From: a virus
Strand: one strand, 5' to 3'
DNA: 64,000 nucleotides
Virus record (IMG/VR): IMGVR_UViG_3300032116_011488
Coordinates: 1 to 64,000 of that record
Shown: piece after piece, positions 61,572 to 64,000 of the stretch
Layout: each line of letters begins with the position of its first letter
Position numbering within the stretch: position 1 is the stretch's first letter
Position numbers and translations under genes: made by a program
Notes under the pieces: generated by a model
Database searches by the model: none
Told to the model about the DNA's origin: nothing
What the model saw: the letters and a program-made list of their open reading frames with translations, nothing else

Positions 61572-62149
61572 TAACAAATGAATTGTTAAAAATAGAACGT
61601 ATCAAACCTACTGATATGGTAGGTATAATGTTGTCTGGTGGAATGGATAGTGCATTATTATTATATCTACTAGCTAAAAATTTAACTAATCAAATAATTC
61701 CGTTCACTGTTCCAAAAACAGATGGTGCGAAACATTACGTCGTACCGATTGTTACGTGGGTAAATAATAAACTAAATAAAAACATACCAGAACCACAGTT
61801 GATAGGAAATCCATCAGTATATCATTCTCAAATAATAAACCATTCTTTAAAGGAAATAGAAGAAATGTACGATGTTTTATACTTTGCAGGAAATTCATAT
61901 CCAGAAAATATATTGCCTGGCGGACCCAATCGTACTAAAAGAACAAATTCCAAACATTTACAACCATTTTTTGAGTTATATAAAACAGATATCTTACGAG
62001 GATATATAACTTATGATATAATGGATTTAATATTACTAACTCATACGTGCACAGAATTAGAATATGGTAGATGTAATGTCTGTTGGCAATGCAAGGAAAG
62101 AGAATGGGCCTTCAAAGAACTAGATATATTAGACAGAGGGATACAATGA
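61568..62149 (+). CDS. PP-loop ATPase, QueC-like
   Basis: The 193-residue protein has GIMLSGGMDSALLLYLLA (PP-loop SGGxDS, Ser23 to Ser28) and a C-terminal CTELEYGRCNVCWQC arrangement, C-x7-C-x2-C-x2-C, followed by KEREWAF, as in the zinc site of QueC (7-cyano-7-deazaguanine synthase). No QueD, QueE or FolE is visible here, so it may have another ATP-dependent amidation or ligation role, like the amidotransferases of amino-sugar pathways. It lies between two sulfotransferase-like genes. Confidence 0.78.
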   Translation: MITNELLKIERIKPTDMVGIMLSGGMDSALLLYLLAKNLTNQIIPFTVPKTDGAKHYVVPIVTWVNNKLNKNIPEPQLIGNPSVYHSQIINHSLKEIEEMYDVLYFAGNSYPENILPGGPNRTKRTNSKHLQPFFELYKTDILRGYITYDIMDLILLTHTCTELEYGRCNVCWQCKEREWAFKELDILDRGIQ

Positions 62150-62165
62150 TAATAGAGATATTAAT

Positions 62166-62801
62166 ATGTATTGTATAGTTGCATTACCTAAAACTGCTTC
62201 TACACTTACATGGCACATAATTGATGACGCACTGAAACGAAATAATTTAAACTGTGATTACGGAGATATAGAACCATTTAATCCATATAATAAAAATTAT
62301 ACACCTAGATTAGAAAACCAAGAAATTATTTATCAACGTTTGTTGATTAGTAAACCGTTACCATTGATAAAATTATTAACTAACTATAACTACAATATAT
62401 TTAATTGGTTTAATAATTCACCGTATCAATTGATTTTTTTAAAACCAAAAAACATTAGAAAACAAATACTTGGTTCATTAATAGGCAACGTGACAAAAAA
62501 TTATTTTGGTATAAGAGAAGAACGATTGGAGTTGAAAGGTAAGTTAAAATTTGAAAGATATAAAATAGAACAAAAAGTGTTCGCATACAAAAAACATATG
62601 AGACTAGAACGATTCTGTAAATACAGTTTTTACGATACAGAAATCATAACCAATCCAAATTATTTATTAGAAACTTTAAAGTTACACAAAACAGAAACAG
62701 TATATAATAATTACACACTACCAATTATCAGCGATGATGATATGTTAGAAGATATTGATGAGTTTAATAAACTATATGAGGAGTGTATTAATACATTATG
62801 A
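62166..62801 (+). CDS. Sulfotransferase-like protein (2)
   Basis: The 211-residue paralogue of the protein at 60924 begins MYCIVALPKTASTLTWHIID, with PKTAS (8-12) as the phosphate-binding loop. It has FLKPKNIRKQILGSLIGNVT and ends SDDDMLEDIDEFNKLYEEC, almost the same C-terminal motif as its relative. The flanking AT-rich sequence and divergence suggest an old duplication. A sulfuryl-transfer role is inferred from the loop and the APS-kinase domain gene downstream. Confidence 0.68.
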   Translation: MYCIVALPKTASTLTWHIIDDALKRNNLNCDYGDIEPFNPYNKNYTPRLENQEIIYQRLLISKPLPLIKLLTNYNYNIFNWFNNSPYQLIFLKPKNIRKQILGSLIGNVTKNYFGIREERLELKGKLKFERYKIEQKVFAYKKHMRLERFCKYSFYDTEIITNPNYLLETLKLHKTETVYNNYTLPIISDDDMLEDIDEFNKLYEECINTL

Positions 62802-63019
62802 CAGTTCATATAAAAAGACATATTGCAAAAGCAATTACATATAGAATAGTAGGTACCTTGACAACATTTATTATTTCGTATATATTTACGGGTAGTATAT
62901 CTCTATCATCCGCGATAGGGGCCACAGAATTAATAGTCAAACCCGTCAATTATTTTTTACACGAACGGGCGTGGTATAAGTGGATTAAATTTGGTCTTAC
63001 TAATAAGAACGAGGAATAA
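62798..63019 (+). CDS. DUF2061 small membrane protein (2)
   Basis: The 73-residue protein is a clear DUF2061 member: HIAKAITYRIVGTLTTFIIS, a second hydrophobic segment (SAIGATELIVKPVNYFL) and HERAWYKWIKFG. It is closer to the family pattern than the copy at 56281. Both sit downstream of sugar-modification genes. The function of the family is not known; two short membrane helices suggest a membrane-anchored helper. Confidence 0.85.
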   Translation: MTVHIKRHIAKAITYRIVGTLTTFIISYIFTGSISLSSAIGATELIVKPVNYFLHERAWYKWIKFGLTNKNEE

Positions 63020-63022
63020 TAT

Positions 63023-63787
63023 ATGAGAATTTTGGTTATGGGATTGCCTGGGTCTGGAAAGACTACATTATCTAAGGTATTGGCGGAAAAGTTAGATGCC
63101 GCTTACTTCAATGCAGACGAAGTACGGAAACAGTTCAACGATTGGGACTTTTCTGAAACTGGTCGTAAACGTCAAGCATATCGGATGCGGGAACTTTGTG
63201 ATATGTCAGAAACGTATCATACGGTGGCAGATTTTGTCTGTCCCACAGAAGAAACCCGTGAACTCTTCTTACCAGATTTTATTGTGTTTATGAATACAAT
63301 AGATGCTGGGAGATTTGAGGATACCAATAGAGTGTTTGAGGTACCCGAAAAGGTAAATGTATTGGTGAATGGATGGATAGACACAAATACACAAGCAGAT
63401 ATTATCATTGAACAAATCAAGAAAGTGGACGTACATTTTGGTTGGCAGAATCCTACGGGACTGATGATTGGTCGGTTCCAACCATTCCACGATGGGCACT
63501 TGAAGTTATTTGAGACTATCTTGGAGAAGGAAGGTCAGGTACTTATTGCGGTCAGAGACACCTATAATACCGACGAAAAGAACCCATTCAATTATGTGGA
63601 GGTTATCGAAGGAATCCACAAGAAGCTGGAAAATAAGTACCGTGGAAAATACTATATAATGTCTGTCCCGAATATCACTGGGGTCTATTATGGTCGGGAT
63701 GTGGGATATAAAGTCGAGAAAATCAATCTGGACCCACAAACTGAATCGATTTCTGCTACCCAAATTCGGAAGGAAATGGGGAAGTAA
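63023..63787 (+). CDS. Fusion: APS-kinase-like domain plus HxGH nucleotidyltransferase
   Basis: The 254-residue protein has two domains. Residues 1 to about 135 are APS-kinase-like: GLPGSGKTT P-loop (7-15), YFNADEVRKQFNDWDFSETG, which parallels the DGDNVR...FSEEDR block of CysC, and WIDTNTQADIIIEQI at its end. Residues about 140-254 are a nucleotidyltransferase: MIGRFQPFHDGHLKLFE (HxGH) and SISATQIRKEM (ISATxIR), as in NMN adenylyltransferases and related enzymes. It is not a classical ATP sulfurylase. The kinase half could supply PAPS for the sulfotransferase-like proteins; alternatively both halves act on a nicotinamide- or nucleotide-type substrate. Confidence 0.82.
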   Translation: MRILVMGLPGSGKTTLSKVLAEKLDAAYFNADEVRKQFNDWDFSETGRKRQAYRMRELCDMSETYHTVADFVCPTEETRELFLPDFIVFMNTIDAGRFEDTNRVFEVPEKVNVLVNGWIDTNTQADIIIEQIKKVDVHFGWQNPTGLMIGRFQPFHDGHLKLFETILEKEGQVLIAVRDTYNTDEKNPFNYVEVIEGIHKKLENKYRGKYYIMSVPNITGVYYGRDVGYKVEKINLDPQTESISATQIRKEMGK

Positions 63788-63802
63788 ACGATATTTATTA
63801 GT

Positions 63803-64000
63803 ATGCAAGTAAATGTACCTGCGAATTGTGAAAGAATAAATGTTTTGTTTTCTGGAGGGGCAGATAGTTCACTATTGGCGTATCTGTTGATAAAGCAAAA
63901 TACTGATATACCGATAGTTCTTCATTTTATGAAACATAGGCTGGATTTTCAGAGTCCACACATGACTAACTGCCACAATTGGTTAGAACGACATTTTAAT
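63803..64000 (+). CDS. PP-loop ATPase, N-terminal part (runs off the window)
   Basis: An ATG at 63803 opens a frame that is still open at base 64000 (66 residues). NVLFSGGADSSLLAYLLIKQ contains a PP-loop SGGxDS, similar to the QueC-like protein at 61568. It may be its paralogue. The C-terminal zinc motif, if any, lies outside the window. Confidence 0.75.
   Translation, partial: MQVNVPANCERINVLFSGGADSSLLAYLLIKQNTDIPIVLHFMKHRLDFQSPHMTNCHNWLERHFN

Noticed and set aside
61568-62149. Full queuosine/deazaguanine DNA-modification pathway
   Set aside because: Only QueC-like PP-loop proteins are present; none of the partner enzymes is visible in the window, so the pathway cannot be claimed.
63440-63787. 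ATP sulfurylase as the second half of the APS-kinase fusion
   Set aside because: The motifs RFQPFHDGH and ISATQIR are of the NMN-adenylyltransferase type; the classical sulfurylase QxRNP and HxGH context is not present, so a complete PAPS synthase cannot be claimed.
63792-63800. TATTTATTA before the last, partial PP-loop gene
   Set aside because: It lies only two bases before the ATG, so it cannot be a normal promoter for that gene; AT-rich chance match is more likely.
1-64000. tRNA genes, integrase, terminase and DNA replication genes
   Set aside because: Looked for by characteristic motifs; none recognised. They may lie outside the window, and a tRNA scan would be needed to exclude tRNAs fully.

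Overview
The window is a contiguous piece of a large tailed-phage genome with a contractile tail (myovirus) and T4-like virion genes. All recognisable genes lie on the + strand, packed head to tail, with frequent ATGA or TAATG stop/start overlaps and no intergenic gap above about 135 bases. I saw no tRNA, rRNA, CRISPR array, integrase or insertion sequence. Low GC, a phage-encoded ribosomal protein bS21 and the families present suggest a phage of aquatic bacterioplankton; this host setting is inference.

Region 1 (1-3.4 kb) holds small conserved phage proteins: a protein with three EF-hand-like calcium loops, a DUF5856-like helical protein, several short Lys/Arg/Cys-rich proteins and a DUF5661-like protein. 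Region 2 (3.4-16.9 kb) is the virion core: portal (gp20), two probable prohead core proteins, prohead protease (gp21), a zincin-type metallopeptidase, bS21, scaffold (gp22), major capsid protein (gp23), neck and tail-completion proteins (gp13-, gp14- and gp15-like), sheath (gp18) and tube (gp19). The order 20-21-22-23-13-14-15-18-19 is a rearrangement of the T4 order. Hairpin terminators follow gp23 and gp19, and a TATTTATT-type motif recurs 29-42 bases before several structural starts.

Region 3 (17.0-28.3 kb) encodes tail-fibre-like proteins. Two of them carry long Gly/Ser/Thr tracts based on GSSGTSG, and the last ends in an S74 intramolecular chaperone. Their building blocks are copied between genes.

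Region 4 (28.4-64 kb) is a large accessory island of carbohydrate and small-molecule chemistry. It holds a GT-A-like glycosyltransferase, five related proteins with an exostosin-like signature, nine SGNH-hydrolase-like proteins (one fused to a glycosyltransferase-like half), three radical SAM proteins, three NAD-dependent sugar epimerases/dehydratases and an RmlC-like epimerase. It also holds a compact DegT aminotransferase, both halves of a TPP-dependent E1 enzyme, an amidinotransferase, a NodU-type carbamoyltransferase, two iron/2-oxoglutarate oxygenase-like proteins, two sulfotransferase-like proteins, an APS-kinase/nucleotidyltransferase fusion, two PP-loop ATPases and two DUF2061 membrane proteins. 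Two sigma70-like promoters (TTGACA, 17-base spacers) stand at its start and before the PhyH-like gene.

The simplest reading is that the phage builds, attaches and decorates an unusual glycan (acyl, carbamoyl, amidino, amino, possibly sulfo groups). The acceptor could be the host surface or, more speculatively, the Ser/Thr-rich fibre tracts encoded just upstream. The parts are recognisable families; the combined pathway is inference.
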